Shown here: piece by piece, positions 33,179-43,163 of the stretch | Position numbering within the stretch: position 1 is the first letter of the stretch | Layout of the letters: every line of letters starts with the position of its first letter | Assembly (NCBI RefSeq): GCF_951230135.1 | Contig: NZ_CATNVC010000005.1 | Span: forward strand, 62,001 to 126,000 | DNA from: Butyricicoccus sp. Marseille-Q5471 | GTDB taxonomy: Bacteria; Bacillota; Clostridia; Oscillospirales; Butyricicoccaceae | Reading direction: 5' to 3' | DNA: 64,000 nucleotides | Notes under the pieces: model-generated | The model's input: the letters and a program-made list of their open reading frames with translations, nothing else | Told to the model about the DNA's origin: nothing | Database searches by the model: none | Program-made: the position numbers and the translations under genes

Positions 33179-34387
33179 ATGAAAGTACTGGTAATCAACG
33201 CCGGCAGTTCTTCGCTGAAGTACCAGCTTCTCGAGACGACGAACAATGACGTAATGGCCAAGGGTCTTTGCGAGCGCATCGGCATCGATGGCGTACTGGT
33301 TCATACCGGCAACAAGTCGGACGAGAAGTTTACCATCCACACCCCGATGGCAACCCATTCCGAAGCCATCAAGGCGGTTATTGATATTCTGCTTGACCCC
33401 GACAAGGGCGTCATTGCTTCGATGAGAGAGATCGACGCAGTCGGTCACCGCGTGGTACACGGCGGCGAGTTCTTCTCGGACAGCGTTGTCATCACCGACA
33501 AGGTGCTCAAGGCGATTGAGGACTGTGTCCCGCTGGCACCCCTTCACAACCCGCCCAACCTGATCGGCATTCAGGCCTGCCGCGAGGTCATGGGTCCGGA
33601 CGTGCCGATGGTCGGCGTGTTCGACACCGCGTTCCACCAGACCATGCCGCAGTCTCACTACATGTATGCGATTCCCTACGAGTACTACAACAAGTACAAG
33701 ATTCGCCGCTACGGCTTCCACGGCACCTCGCATAAGTATGTTTCCCAGCAGGCTGCCGAAATGCTCGGCCGTCCGGCAGAAGAGCTCAAGCTCATCACCT
33801 GCCACCTGGGCAACGGCTCCTCGATCTGTGCCATCAACGGCGGCAAGTCCTTCGACACCTCGATGGGCTTCACCCCGCTCGACGGTCTGCCGATGGGCAC
33901 CCGTGCCGGTAACATTGACCCCGCTATCATCGAGTTCTTGGCTGAGAACGAAAACCTCTCTGCCGCTCAGGTCATCGATATTCTGAACAAGAAGTCCGGT
34001 ATGCTCGGCATTTCGGGCGTTTCCTCCGACTTCCGCGACCTTGACGCCGCGATTGCCGACGGCAACGCACGCGCCGCGCTGGCTAAGGATATGTTCAACC
34101 TGTCGGTTAAGAAGATTATCGGCTCTTACATCGCCGAAATGGGCGGCGTAGACGCTATCATCTTCACCGCCGGTGTGGGCGAGAATGACCGTTCGGTCCG
34201 TTGGGACGTGTGCGAGCACATGGAATACCTCGGCATCAAGGTCGATCCGGAGAAGAACAAGTACCGCGGCAAGCAGATGGATATCTCGCTCGATTACGCC
34301 CGTGTCCGCGTGCTGGTCATCCCCACCAACGAAGAGCTGATGATTGCCAAGGATACCGAGCGCCTGGTCGGCGAACTGAACAAGTAA
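33179..34387 (+). CDS. ackA: Acetate kinase
   Basis: 402 residues. Interconverts acetyl phosphate and acetate with ADP/ATP; end step of acetogenic fermentation. [15 protein letters not shown] at the N-terminus, [38 protein letters not shown] and FTAGVGEND are all intact. ATG 33179 chosen because GAGGGAG precedes it and all acetate kinases begin here. pta is not adjacent. Followed by its own terminator. Confidence 0.97.
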   Translation: MKVLVINAGSSSLKYQLLETTNNDVMAKGLCERIGIDGVLVHTGNKSDEKFTIHTPMATHSEAIKAVIDILLDPDKGVIASMREIDAVGHRVVHGGEFFSDSVVITDKVLKAIEDCVPLAPLHNPPNLIGIQACREVMGPDVPMVGVFDTAFHQTMPQSHYMYAIPYEYYNKYKIRRYGFHGTSHKYVSQQAAEMLGRPAEELKLITCHLGNGSSICAINGGKSFDTSMGFTPLDGLPMGTRAGNIDPAIIEFLAENENLSAAQVIDILNKKSGMLGISGVSSDFRDLDAAIADGNARAALAKDMFNLSVKKIIGSYIAEMGGVDAIIFTAGVGENDRSVRWDVCEHMEYLGIKVDPEKNKYRGKQMDISLDYARVRVLVIPTNEELMIAKDTERLVGELNK

Positions 34388-34403
34388 GAAGCAGCAAAAG
34401 AGA

Positions 34404-34434
34404 CAGGGCGGGGCGATTGCCTTGCCCTGTTTTT
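34404..34434 (+). terminator. Terminator of ackA
   Basis: CAGGGCGGGGC (34404-34414) pairs with GCCTTGCCCTG (34419-34429, two G-U pairs), loop GATT, then TTTTT. Confidence 0.85.
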
Positions 34435-34453
34435 GCGCCGGCTGGGAGGGTCT

Positions 34454-35356
34454 ATGGAAGAAGAGTTCAGCGTTGCGCGGGAGCGCGGATACTGTGCGCG
34501 GGTCGGCCTTGCACTGGTCTGCGTGATGGCGCTCACTTATCTCTGGCAGTTTTTTCTGAGCGCACTCTATACAGTGACGTCCTTTCGCCAAATCGGCGGC
34601 AGTGCGTATTTTGCGCTTGCACTGGTCGGCCAATATGTGTTTGCGCTCCCGATTGCCTTCCGCATCGTGCGAAGCGTACCGCGCGAACCGCTCAGTGACG
34701 AACCGGTGTCCCCCATGCGCTTCGCCCGCTGGCTTGCAGCGGGTTGTGCCATCCTATGGATTGGCGCATGGATTGGCACCGCGGCCAACAATCTGGTGTT
34801 CGCACTGCTCGACCGTCCCGCGGTGGACATTCTGAACGAAACAATGGATCAGCTTTCACCCACGGCCACACTGCTGAGCGCCTGTGTCCTTGGCCCCGCA
34901 GCTGAAGAAGCACTGTTTCGCGGCCTGATTGCCGACAGGCTCGCGCGATACGGACAGAAAACGGCGATTTTCGCCTCTTCTCTGCTGTTTGGCCTGTTCC
35001 ACGGCAATCTGTCGCAGTTTTTCTACGCATTCGGACTCGGTCTGCTGCTAGGTTATGTGTATTTGATGACCGGTCGCCTGCGTTGGCCAATCGCGCTGCA
35101 TATGCTCTTTAATCTCATTGGCTCGGGACTGATTGTCCTGCTGCCCGACACCCCCGTCGCCATCTACAGCTACGGCGTGCTGATGCTTGCGCTCGTTGTC
35201 TGCGGCGCCGTTGTGCTGGCGGGCGCGCGAGGGCGCATCGTGCTGCAGCCCGGCAGCTGCGACCTGTCCTACCGCACGGTCTGGGGCAATGCGGGCATGG
35301 CACTCGCGCTGATTGGCTGTCTCATGCAATTTTTCATCATTCTGCTGCTCGCTTGA
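34454..35356 (+). CDS. CPBP family intramembrane glutamic endopeptidase
   Basis: 300 residues, eight or so membrane segments. Abi/CAAX motifs: EEALFRG (EExxxR), FGLFHGN (FxxxH) and IALHMLFNL (HxxxN), all catalytic residues present. ATG 34454 with GGAGGG only 3 nt upstream. Such proteases process membrane proteins or act in self-immunity; the substrate is unknown. It leads a row of closely spaced genes (PHP phosphatase, ispE). Confidence 0.9.
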   Translation: MEEEFSVARERGYCARVGLALVCVMALTYLWQFFLSALYTVTSFRQIGGSAYFALALVGQYVFALPIAFRIVRSVPREPLSDEPVSPMRFARWLAAGCAILWIGAWIGTAANNLVFALLDRPAVDILNETMDQLSPTATLLSACVLGPAAEEALFRGLIADRLARYGQKTAIFASSLLFGLFHGNLSQFFYAFGLGLLLGYVYLMTGRLRWPIALHMLFNLIGSGLIVLLPDTPVAIYSYGVLMLALVVCGAVVLAGARGRIVLQPGSCDLSYRTVWGNAGMALALIGCLMQFFIILLLA

Positions 35357-35367
35357 GGAGGAACTCC

Positions 35368-36159
35368 ATGCTGATCGACCTTCATATGCACACCGGCTAT
35401 TCGGACGACGCGGCCGCCCACTCGGTCGAGGATAAGGTGCGCGCCTGCATCGACCGCGGCCTGTCCATCATCGCCATCACCGACCATCTCGATTTCTGGC
35501 ATCATCTGCCGCCGCAGGAGACCGATGTCGACGGCTGCCTGCGCGACATGAATGCCGCCAAAACGGCCTTTTCCGACCAAATCGAGCTGCTGACCGGCGT
35601 TGAAATCGGCCAAATCCACGCCGACCCGCGCGCCGCGGAATTTCTGCGCACCCGCGCATTTGATACGGTCATCGGCTCGCTGCACGGCATGCCGAACGAT
35701 GTGGACATCTATTTTCACGATTTCAAGCACATCGACTGCGATGCGTTCCTGCAGGACTACTTCGATGAGTTGCTGCACATGGTGCGCCACGGTGGCTTTG
35801 ACGTACTCGCACATATCGACTATCCCCTGCGCGTCATGCGGCACGGGGACTACATTCCTTCGTTCGACAGATTTATGACAAGCGTCGAGGCCGTGCTGCG
35901 GGAAACCGTTGCACGCGGCTATGCGCTTGAACTAAACGCGGCCGGACTGTTCGGCTGGCAAAAACGGGTCGGCCCGCCCGAAAACGTACTATATGAATTC
36001 AAACGCCTTGGCGGCGAGCGCATTTCAATCGGCAGCGATTCGCATGCGCCAAACAACGTCGGCCGCGGGATCGAGGAATGCATCGCACACGCAAAACGTG
36101 CGGGCTTCAACTCGGTGACCGTATTCCGGCAGCGCCGGGCGGAACAGGTGATGATTTAA
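35368..36159 (+). CDS. PHP-domain phosphatase, histidinol-phosphatase HisK/HisJ type
   Basis: 263 residues. Metal-binding PHP motifs: DLHMHTGYSDDA (motif I), ITDHLDF (II), GVEIG (III), VIGSLHG, VLAHIDYPLR and SIGSDSHAPNNVG. Length and spacing fit the histidinol-phosphate phosphatase of Gram-positives, but no other his genes are nearby, so another phosphoester substrate is possible. ATG 35368 after GAGGAGG, 11 nt after the CPBP stop. Confidence 0.88.
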   Translation: MLIDLHMHTGYSDDAAAHSVEDKVRACIDRGLSIIAITDHLDFWHHLPPQETDVDGCLRDMNAAKTAFSDQIELLTGVEIGQIHADPRAAEFLRTRAFDTVIGSLHGMPNDVDIYFHDFKHIDCDAFLQDYFDELLHMVRHGGFDVLAHIDYPLRVMRHGDYIPSFDRFMTSVEAVLRETVARGYALELNAAGLFGWQKRVGPPENVLYEFKRLGGERISIGSDSHAPNNVGRGIEECIAHAKRAGFNSVTVFRQRRAEQVMI

Positions 36160-37059
36160 GTGATATTTGCAAAAAAACAACCCATCACGCGCGATGAGAC
36201 CGAACTGCATGCGCGCGCCAAAATCAATCTGACGCTTGACGTGACCGGCCGCCGCGACGACGGCTACCACACCGTCAAAATGGTGATGCAGACGGTTGAG
36301 CTGCACGACGATGTACACGTTGCGCTGGTGCACGGCGAAAAAAAGCCGCAGGGCATCCGGCTGTCGTGCAACCTTCCCTATCTGCCGACCGACTCGCGCA
36401 ATCTGGCTTACCGCGCTGCTGAGCTATTTTATGAAACGACAGGCGTGCCGCTGGGCACGGTCGAGATTCACATTGAAAAGCGGATTCCGGTCGCGGCGGG
36501 ACTTGCTGGCGGCTCGACCGACGCGGCTGCCGTGCTGCGTGCGCTGTCGGCGCTCCACGCGGTCGGCCTGACGGATGACGAGCTGTGCGAAATGGGCCTC
36601 AAGCTCGGGGCTGACGTGCCCTACTGCCTGCGCGGCGGCACGATGCTGGCCGAGGGCATCGGCGAAATGCTGTCCCCCCTGCCCGCCATGCCGCACTGCT
36701 ATGTTGTGCTGTGCAAACCTCCGTTTTCGGTATCGACCAAGGAGGTTTATGAACAGATTGACTCCGTCGAAATCGAAACGCGGCCTGATGCGGACGGCAT
36801 GATTCAGGCGCTTGAGCAGGGCGATTTTCCGGGCGTGTGCAGCCACCTGTACAACGTGATGGAGGATGTGACCGGCAAAAAGCGCCGCCAGATTGCTGAA
36901 ATCCGCACCTTTCTGACTGAAAACGGCGCGGACGGCACGCTGATGAGCGGCTCGGGACCGACCGTCTTCGGCCTGTTTTCCGATGAGCATCGCGCCAAAA
37001 GCGCGGCGAAAATGCTCAGTCACCGCTTCTCGGATACCTTTTTCACTGAAACCGTATAA
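36160..37059 (+). CDS. ispE: 4-(cytidine 5'-diphospho)-2-C-methyl-D-erythritol kinase
   Basis: 299 residues, GHMP kinase of the MEP isoprenoid pathway. ARAKINLTLDVTGRRDDGYH (catalytic Lys region), VAAGLAGGSTDAAAVLRAL (ATP loop) and LMSGSGPTVFGLF are intact. GTG start at 36160 directly after the preceding TAA, with AGGTGATG overlapping the end of the upstream gene, so translation is coupled. The rest of the pathway is elsewhere. Confidence 0.94.
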   Translation: MIFAKKQPITRDETELHARAKINLTLDVTGRRDDGYHTVKMVMQTVELHDDVHVALVHGEKKPQGIRLSCNLPYLPTDSRNLAYRAAELFYETTGVPLGTVEIHIEKRIPVAAGLAGGSTDAAAVLRALSALHAVGLTDDELCEMGLKLGADVPYCLRGGTMLAEGIGEMLSPLPAMPHCYVVLCKPPFSVSTKEVYEQIDSVEIETRPDADGMIQALEQGDFPGVCSHLYNVMEDVTGKKRRQIAEIRTFLTENGADGTLMSGSGPTVFGLFSDEHRAKSAAKMLSHRFSDTFFTETV

Positions 37060-37061
37060 AT

Positions 37062-37113
37062 AAGCGCCCTTCGGGTCATACTTGTGTCATCGAGTATGAA
37101 CCGGAGGGCGTTT
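37062..37113 (+). terminator. Long hairpin between ispE and a small gene, sequestering its ribosome binding site
   Basis: 21-nt arms (37062-37082 and 37093-37113) pair almost perfectly: one G-T wobble, one G-T, one mismatch. The 3' arm contains GGAGGG (37103-37108) of the gene at 37117. Tail TTTGAC is weak for termination. Confidence 0.6.
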
Positions 37114-37116
37114 GAC

Positions 37117-37329
37117 ATGAAAAAGACCGACAGACAAGCGATTTGCGCCGTAATAACCGCACTGACCCTGATGATTACCGGCGCATGGTATCCCGCGCCG
37201 CGCGCCGGGTGGTGGTGCACGGCATTCGCCGTTGTGTGCGACGAGGCTGCACAGCCCGAGCCCGCCGATCAGGGACAAATCGTTTTTAAGTGGAAGGTTG
37301 TCGAGCTTTGGGACGCGTGGTTCGCGTAA
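37117..37329 (+). CDS. Small Cys/Trp-rich exported protein of unknown function
   Basis: 70 residues from ATG 37117 (GGAGGG 8 nt upstream). A hydrophobic segment (about 8-26) suggests a signal peptide or anchor, followed by PAPRAGWWCTAFAVVCDEA, with two Cys, and an acidic then KWKVVELWDAWFA end. No family recognised. Its ribosome binding site is buried in the preceding hairpin. Confidence 0.55.
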   Translation: MKKTDRQAICAVITALTLMITGAWYPAPRAGWWCTAFAVVCDEAAQPEPADQGQIVFKWKVVELWDAWFA

Positions 37330-37343
37330 AAGCGCGAAAAGCC

Positions 37344-37372
37344 TTGTTCCGCCTGCTTTGCTGTGCTATAAT
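37344..37372 (+). promoter_or_regulatory. Promoter of the DUF4330 / O-antigen-ligase-like pair
   Basis: TTGTTC (37344-37349), 17-nt spacer ending TGC, consensus TATAAT (37367-37372). Confidence 0.75.
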
Positions 37373-37411
37373 GGCAAAGAAGTATGAAATCCTGTACAAT
37401 GGAGGAACAAC

Positions 37412-37918
37412 ATGAAAGTTATTAACGAAAAAGGCAAGCTGTTCGGCGTCATCAACATCGTCGACCTGCTTGTGCTGATTGCCGCCATCGCGGTTGTCGC
37501 GGGCGTCGGCTATAAGCTGTTTGGTGCGCAGATTCAGCAGGCAACCTCGCCGCAGGTTGAGATGACCGCCGTCATCCGCGTGCGCGGCGCAACCCCCTTC
37601 CTCGTTTCCGAGTTACAGCGCAACGATCAGGTCGGCAAGCAGCTGGTCAGCGGCAATGAATTTGTCGACGCGACCATCGAGTCGATGAACATTGAGGACT
37701 ACATCCAGCAAGTGACAACGGCGGACGGCCGCATCGTCGATGCGCTCGACGGCACCAAGAAGGATTTGGTGTTTACCATCAAGACCAAGGTCGCCAAGGA
37801 CACGGCTGCCCCCAAGATCGGCACGCAGGAAGTGCGTGCAGGTCGTACCTTCATCCTCAAGACCAACGATTTTGAAACCACCGGCAACATCGATTCGGTC
37901 AACATTGCAAAGGATTAA
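37412..37918 (+). CDS. DUF4330-like membrane-anchored protein
   Basis: 168 residues: short cytoplasmic N-terminus, one membrane segment (about 13-36, GVINIVDLLVLIAAIAVVAGV read in part), and an extracellular beta-rich domain (VEMTAVIRVRGATPF, LVSGNEFVDATIESM, VRAGRTFILKTNDFETTG). Start and fold pattern match DUF4330, which usually sits beside polysaccharide polymerase or export genes, as here. Function unknown. SD GGAGGA 8 nt before ATG; 3-nt gap to the next gene. Confidence 0.82.
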   Translation: MKVINEKGKLFGVINIVDLLVLIAAIAVVAGVGYKLFGAQIQQATSPQVEMTAVIRVRGATPFLVSELQRNDQVGKQLVSGNEFVDATIESMNIEDYIQQVTTADGRIVDALDGTKKDLVFTIKTKVAKDTAAPKIGTQEVRAGRTFILKTNDFETTGNIDSVNIAKD

Positions 37919-37921
37919 GCG

Positions 37922-39511
37922 ATGAAAGCTATCTTTCAAAGCAGCCTGATCGCGCGGGCGCTCAGCCGCGTGGGTGAATGGTATCACCAAGGAGCAATCG
38001 CGGGGTTTTTCCGAAAAATTCACGATGCCTATCCCGATTCGCAGTTTCGCCGCGTTTGGGATCGCTTCTGTGCCTCCTCACTGCCCAGTCCGGCCACCAG
38101 TCTTTACGCGCGCATCATGGCGGCGTTTCGCCGCGGCGTGGAGAATCTGGGCGATATCACCAGGCAGAGCCTGATCTACCGCGGCTGCATCGCGGTTTGG
38201 AAGCCGGTTTCAACCTTCCTCGGCGGCGGTGTGATTGGCCGTGCGGTGCGGTTTTTCGGCATGCGCGGCCTGCTGCTGACAGCGCTCGCCTTCTATCTGC
38301 CGATCGACTATCTGCTGCGAAGCGTGGTGCAAATCGGCTTTCTGGCGTCCGTCTGGGACGAATGCCTGATGCTTGTCGCCTTTGGGTACATTCTGTGGCA
38401 CACGGCCATGCGCCGCGCGCCGCTGCAAAGCCGCGTCACCCCGGTGGATGCATATTTGATGCTGTTTGTCGGCGTGGCTTTCTTCCTGATGTGCGCGGTT
38501 TCGCCTTATCCGTCCATCGCACTGGACGGACTGCGCGCGGTGGTCCAGTATCTGTTCTGGTTCTTCCTCGTCACCCGTTTGATTGAGGATGACCGCGATT
38601 TTTCCATTTTCTACGGTGCTCTGGTCGTCATGGCAATTGCCATCGGCCTGCACGGCATCTATCAGTTCATCGTTGCCGCGCCGATTCCGGCAAGCTGGGT
38701 CTCGCAGACCGAGGAAAGTGTGCGCACACGCGTCTACTCCATCACGGGCAGTCCTAATGTCATGGGCAGTCTGCTTGTACTGTTTGCCCCGATGGTCGCG
38801 GGCATTGCATACTACTCCAAGAAAACCTGGGTCAAGATTTGCGCCATCGGCGCGACCGGCATGATGTGTCTGTCCATTATCTTCACCTTTTCCAAGGGCG
38901 CCTGGGGCGGATTGTTTGTGGCGGTTGTCATCTTCGCAGCCTTCCTTGACCGCCGTCTGATTGCATTGATGGGCGCGGGCGGTGCCACGGCGCTGATTGC
39001 CATTCCCTCCATCGCAAACCGCATCACCTATCTGTTCACGACGGATTATGTCGAGGCCAGTCAGCGTGCGGGACGCATGGTGCGATGGGAAACCGGCCTA
39101 AACCTGCTGCACGAGTCCAACCCCTGGCTTGGATTCGGCCTTGGCCGGTTCGGCGGTGCGGTTGCCATGCAGAACAAGATTATTGAGGAATCGGACGCCT
39201 TTTCCTACTTCTATATGGACAACTATTACCTCAAAACACTGGTAGAGATGGGATACATCGGCCTGATTTTCTTTATCATCCTGCTGATTGGACTGGTCAT
39301 CTGGTGTCTGCGCTCGATTGGCCGCACCAAGCTGTGCGAAACCGACCGCAGCCGCGTGCTGGCGGTGTCGATGTTCGCGGGCATGATGGGCGTGCTGACG
39401 CACTGCTACTTTGAAAACATTTTCGAAGTCCCTTACATGACGGCTTATTTCTGGAGCATGGGGGCGGCTGTTCTCTATCTCGGCTACTTCCGCAAGCGAC
39501 GGCAAAACTGA
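37922..39511 (+). CDS. O-antigen ligase / Wzy-like polymerase family membrane protein
   Basis: 529 residues with about 11 membrane segments. An unusual soluble N-terminal region of about 110 residues precedes the first membrane segment. The O-antigen ligase signature lies near residues 390-420: RMVRWETGLNLLHESNPWLGFGLGRFG (read in parts) with the large loop that follows. Related proteins polymerise or attach surface polysaccharides, sporulation-linked in some Clostridia. Cotranscribed with the DUF4330 gene; no glycosyltransferases adjoin, so the substrate is open. Confidence 0.85.
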   Translation: MKAIFQSSLIARALSRVGEWYHQGAIAGFFRKIHDAYPDSQFRRVWDRFCASSLPSPATSLYARIMAAFRRGVENLGDITRQSLIYRGCIAVWKPVSTFLGGGVIGRAVRFFGMRGLLLTALAFYLPIDYLLRSVVQIGFLASVWDECLMLVAFGYILWHTAMRRAPLQSRVTPVDAYLMLFVGVAFFLMCAVSPYPSIALDGLRAVVQYLFWFFLVTRLIEDDRDFSIFYGALVVMAIAIGLHGIYQFIVAAPIPASWVSQTEESVRTRVYSITGSPNVMGSLLVLFAPMVAGIAYYSKKTWVKICAIGATGMMCLSIIFTFSKGAWGGLFVAVVIFAAFLDRRLIALMGAGGATALIAIPSIANRITYLFTTDYVEASQRAGRMVRWETGLNLLHESNPWLGFGLGRFGGAVAMQNKIIEESDAFSYFYMDNYYLKTLVEMGYIGLIFFIILLIGLVIWCLRSIGRTKLCETDRSRVLAVSMFAGMMGVLTHCYFENIFEVPYMTAYFWSMGAAVLYLGYFRKRRQN

Positions 39512-39525
39512 ACAAATTCCACGTC

Positions 39526-39563
39526 AAAAGCACGGTGAAGCACAGACTTCACCGTGCTTTTTT
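39526..39563 (+). terminator. Terminator of the O-antigen-ligase-like gene
   Basis: Perfect 15-bp stem AAAAGCACGGTGAAG (39526-39540) with CTTCACCGTGCTTTT (39547-39561), loop CACAGA, T-run. Confidence 0.92.
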
Positions 39564-39569
39564 GCGCAC

Positions 39570-39643
39570 TTTACACAAGGTTATGCGCTTTACGCGGATT
39601 TTACACGGTCTTGCTTTTAGATTTTACACGCAGTTTTTATCAT
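39570..39643 (+). promoter_or_regulatory. Pho-box-like repeats and -10 box upstream of pstS
   Basis: TTTACAC at 39570, 39600 and 39623, with weaker TTATGC (39581), TTTACG (39589) and TTGCTT (39611) between, spaced about 11 bp in the second block. This matches PhoP boxes (TTHACA repeats). TATCAT at 39638-39643 is a plausible -10 without a good -35, as expected for an activated promoter. Confidence 0.6.
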
Positions 39644-39687
39644 GGAATATGTAAACAACAGATGGAAACAAAAAGGAGAGCAATACT

Positions 39688-40593
39688 ATGAAGAAACTCG
39701 TATCCGCCCTGCTCGCAGGCGCTCTGCTGTGCGGCGCACTGGCCGGCTGCGGCAGCAGCACCACGCAGACCCCAGCCGCAAACGGCGCAGGCAATGAAGC
39801 GACCGCGATGTCGGGTGCAATCACGGTCATCTCCCGCGAGGACGGCTCGGGCACACGCGGCGCATTCGTCGAACTGACCGGCGTCGAAGAGAAGAACGCA
39901 GAAGGCAAAAAGGTGGACAACACCACCGCGGACGCCGAGGTTGTCAACAAGACCGACGTCGTGCTGACCAGCGTTTCGGGCAACGAAAAGGCAATCGGCT
40001 ATGTTTCGCTCGGCGCGCTCAACAACACCGTCAAGGCTGTCAAGGTGGACGGTACGGAAGCCACGACCGACAACGTAAAGTCCGGCGCTTACACGCTCGC
40101 CCGTCCCTTCAACATTGCAACCAAGGGCACGCCGACCGGCCTTGCGGCCGACTTTCTGAACTTCGTTCTCTCCAAGGACGGTCAGGCCGTCGTTGTGGAT
40201 AACAAGTACATCGAGGTAAACGATGCGGCAGCAGCCTTCGTTTCCGACGGTTCTACCGGCAAAATCTCCATCGGCGGCTCGTCCTCGGTGTCTCCGGTGA
40301 TGGAGAAGCTCATCGAGGCCTATAAGGCGCTCAATCCCAACGCACAGATTGACCTCCAGACCTCTGACTCGACCGCAGGCATGACGGGCGCCATGGACGG
40401 CACGTTTGACATCGGCATGGCCTCGCGCGAGCTGAAGGATTCCGAATCAGCCGAGCTGACCGGCACTGCCATCGCACTGGACGGCATCGCGGTTATCATC
40501 AATCCGGCAAACACGGTGGACTCGCTGACCACCGAGCAAATCAAGGAAATCTACGTCGGCAATGTGACCGACTGGGCCGAACTCGCCGCTTAA
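39688..40593 (+). CDS. pstS: Phosphate ABC transporter substrate-binding lipoprotein, circularly permuted PstS
   Basis: 301 residues; lipobox LAGC with Cys21. It shows the PstS sequence blocks in exchanged order: the normally C-terminal half comes first (ISREDGSGTRGAF at 48-60, GNEKAIGYVSLGAL, LARPFNIATKG, LNFVLSKDGQ to about 180), then the normally N-terminal half (GGSSSVSPVMEKLIEAY at 196-212, DIGMASRELKD, LDGIAVIINPAN, IKEIYVGNVTDWAEL to the end). Both phosphate-binding loops are retained. SD AAAAGGAGAG before ATG 39688. First gene of the pst operon behind a Pho box. Confidence 0.93.
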   Translation: MKKLVSALLAGALLCGALAGCGSSTTQTPAANGAGNEATAMSGAITVISREDGSGTRGAFVELTGVEEKNAEGKKVDNTTADAEVVNKTDVVLTSVSGNEKAIGYVSLGALNNTVKAVKVDGTEATTDNVKSGAYTLARPFNIATKGTPTGLAADFLNFVLSKDGQAVVVDNKYIEVNDAAAAFVSDGSTGKISIGGSSSVSPVMEKLIEAYKALNPNAQIDLQTSDSTAGMTGAMDGTFDIGMASRELKDSESAELTGTAIALDGIAVIINPANTVDSLTTEQIKEIYVGNVTDWAELAA

Positions 40594-40611
40594 ACTGCGG
40601 TTAAAGGGCTG

Positions 40612-40639
40612 AAGGGCGAACACCGTTTCGCCCTTTTCC
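40612..40639 (+). terminator. Intra-operon attenuating hairpin between pstS and pstC
   Basis: AAGGGCGAA (40612-40620) with TTCGCCCTT (40627-40635), then TTCCC. A partial terminator here would give more pstS than pstCAB, as is common in this operon. Confidence 0.65.
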
Positions 40640-40660
40640 CTATATCTATGGGGTGAAAAC

Positions 40661-41524
40661 ATGAAAAACTTCCGAGAAAAACTGATGCACGGCGTGTTCT
40701 TTGTCTGTGCACTGGTATCCATCCTCGCGGTTGTGCTGATTTGCGTGTTCCTATTTGCAAACGGCGTGCCCGCCATGCAGAAAATCGGGCTCGACAACTT
40801 CCTGCTCGGCACCACGTGGAAGCCGGGCAACGACCTGTACGGCATCCTTCCCATGATTTTGGGCAGCGTGTACATCACGGCGGGCGCGATTGTCGTCGGC
40901 GTGCCGATTGGCCTGCTGACCGCGATTTTTATGGCCTTCTATTGCCCGAAGCGCATCTACGGCTTTTTGAAGCCCTGCACCGAGCTGCTCGCCGGCATTC
41001 CTTCCATTGTATACGGTTTCTTCGGCATGGTGATTATCGTACCGCTCATCCGCGATATCGCCGCCTTCTTCGGCCGGGATATTTCAGGCTCCTCTATTCT
41101 TGCCGCCTCTATTCTGCTTGGCATTATGATTCTGCCCACCATCATCGGCGTGTCCGAAGCTGCGCTGCGCGCCGTGCCGGGCAGCTACTATGAAGGCTCG
41201 GTTGCCATGGGCGCAACGCATGAACGCGCGGTGTTCTCAGTCGTGCTGCCGGCGGCAAAGTCCGGCGTGCTGGCATCGATTGTGCTCGGCATCGGCCGCG
41301 CAATCGGTGAGACAATGGCTGTGATCATGGTTGCGGGCAATCAGCCGCGTGTGACCGGCGATATGCTCAAGGGCATCCGCACCATGACCGCCAACATTGT
41401 CACCGAAATGGGCTACGCCGCCGATCTGCACCGCGAGGCGCTCATTGCGACCGGTGTGGTGCTGTTCGTCTTTATCCTCATCATCAACCTGTCGTTCTCT
41501 GTGCTCAAAAGGAGGAAGGATTAA
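40661..41524 (+). CDS. pstC: Phosphate ABC transporter permease PstC
   Basis: 287 residues, six membrane segments, one of two permeases of the high-affinity phosphate importer. TTWKPGNDLYGILPMILGS and the cytoplasmic EAA loop (ALRAVPGSYYEGSVAMGATHERAV, read in parts) are typical. ATG after GGGGTGAAAAC; stop abuts pstA. Confidence 0.95.
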   Translation: MKNFREKLMHGVFFVCALVSILAVVLICVFLFANGVPAMQKIGLDNFLLGTTWKPGNDLYGILPMILGSVYITAGAIVVGVPIGLLTAIFMAFYCPKRIYGFLKPCTELLAGIPSIVYGFFGMVIIVPLIRDIAAFFGRDISGSSILAASILLGIMILPTIIGVSEAALRAVPGSYYEGSVAMGATHERAVFSVVLPAAKSGVLASIVLGIGRAIGETMAVIMVAGNQPRVTGDMLKGIRTMTANIVTEMGYAADLHREALIATGVVLFVFILIINLSFSVLKRRKD

Positions 41525-42400
41525 GTGGAAGATATCAGAATGCGCCCGATTTCCATCGCGGGCAAACGTCAGCCGGTGCGCCTGCATGGCCGCGTCAAAT
41601 CACGCGTGCAGCGGGGGTTGGTCTACGGCGCGGCTGCACTCACCTTTGCCGTGCTGCTCTTCCTGATTTCTTATATCCTGGTGCGCGGCGTCCCCAATCT
41701 GAAGCCATCGCTGTTTTCCTGGACCTACTCCTCGGAGAATGTGTCGATGGTGCCCGCCATCATCACCACCGTTGAAATGACACTGCTCGCCCTGCTGCTC
41801 GCCGTGCCCTTTGGCCTGTTCACGGCCATCTACCTCAACGAATACGCCGCGCGCGGTAACAAGCTGGTAAACATCATCCGCATCACAACCGAAACGCTCT
41901 CCGGCATTCCCTCGATTGTGTATGGCCTGTTTGGCATGCTGTTCTTCGTTACTTACCTGCACTGGGGTTATTCGATGGCGTCCGGCGCGATGACCCTTGC
42001 CATCATGATTCTGCCGCTCATCATGCGCACGGCAGAGGAAGCGCTGATGAGCGTGCCTGACTCCTTCCGCGAGGCCTCCTTCGGCCTCGGCGCGGGGCGG
42101 CTGCGCACGGTGTTTCGCATCGTACTGCCCAGCGCAATGCCCGGCATTCTGTCCGGTATCATCCTGAGCATCGGCCGCATCGTCGGCGAAACCGCGGCGC
42201 TCATCTTCACCGCAGGCACCATGGCACAGATTCCGAGTCTGCTTCAATCCGGCCGCACGCTTGCCATCCATATGTATGTGCTGTCCGGCGAAGGACTGCA
42301 CATGAACGAAGCATATGCGACCGCGGTGGTGCTGCTGATTGTTGTGCTGCTGATGAACGCGCTTTCGGCACTCGTGGCCAAGCGCCTGACCAAAAAGTAA
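41525..42400 (+). CDS. pstA: Phosphate ABC transporter permease PstA
   Basis: 291 residues from GTG 41525, directly after the pstC TAA; GGAGGAAGGA precedes it. Six membrane segments after a basic cytoplasmic N-terminus; family motifs [44 protein letters not shown] (read in parts, the EAA loop) and [17 protein letters not shown]. Confidence 0.95.
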   Translation: MEDIRMRPISIAGKRQPVRLHGRVKSRVQRGLVYGAAALTFAVLLFLISYILVRGVPNLKPSLFSWTYSSENVSMVPAIITTVEMTLLALLLAVPFGLFTAIYLNEYAARGNKLVNIIRITTETLSGIPSIVYGLFGMLFFVTYLHWGYSMASGAMTLAIMILPLIMRTAEEALMSVPDSFREASFGLGAGRLRTVFRIVLPSAMPGILSGIILSIGRIVGETAALIFTAGTMAQIPSLLQSGRTLAIHMYVLSGEGLHMNEAYATAVVLLIVVLLMNALSALVAKRLTKK

Positions 42401-42413
42401 GGAGTATTCCCTC

Positions 42414-43162
<749 letters not shown>

Positions 43163-43163
<1 letters not shown>

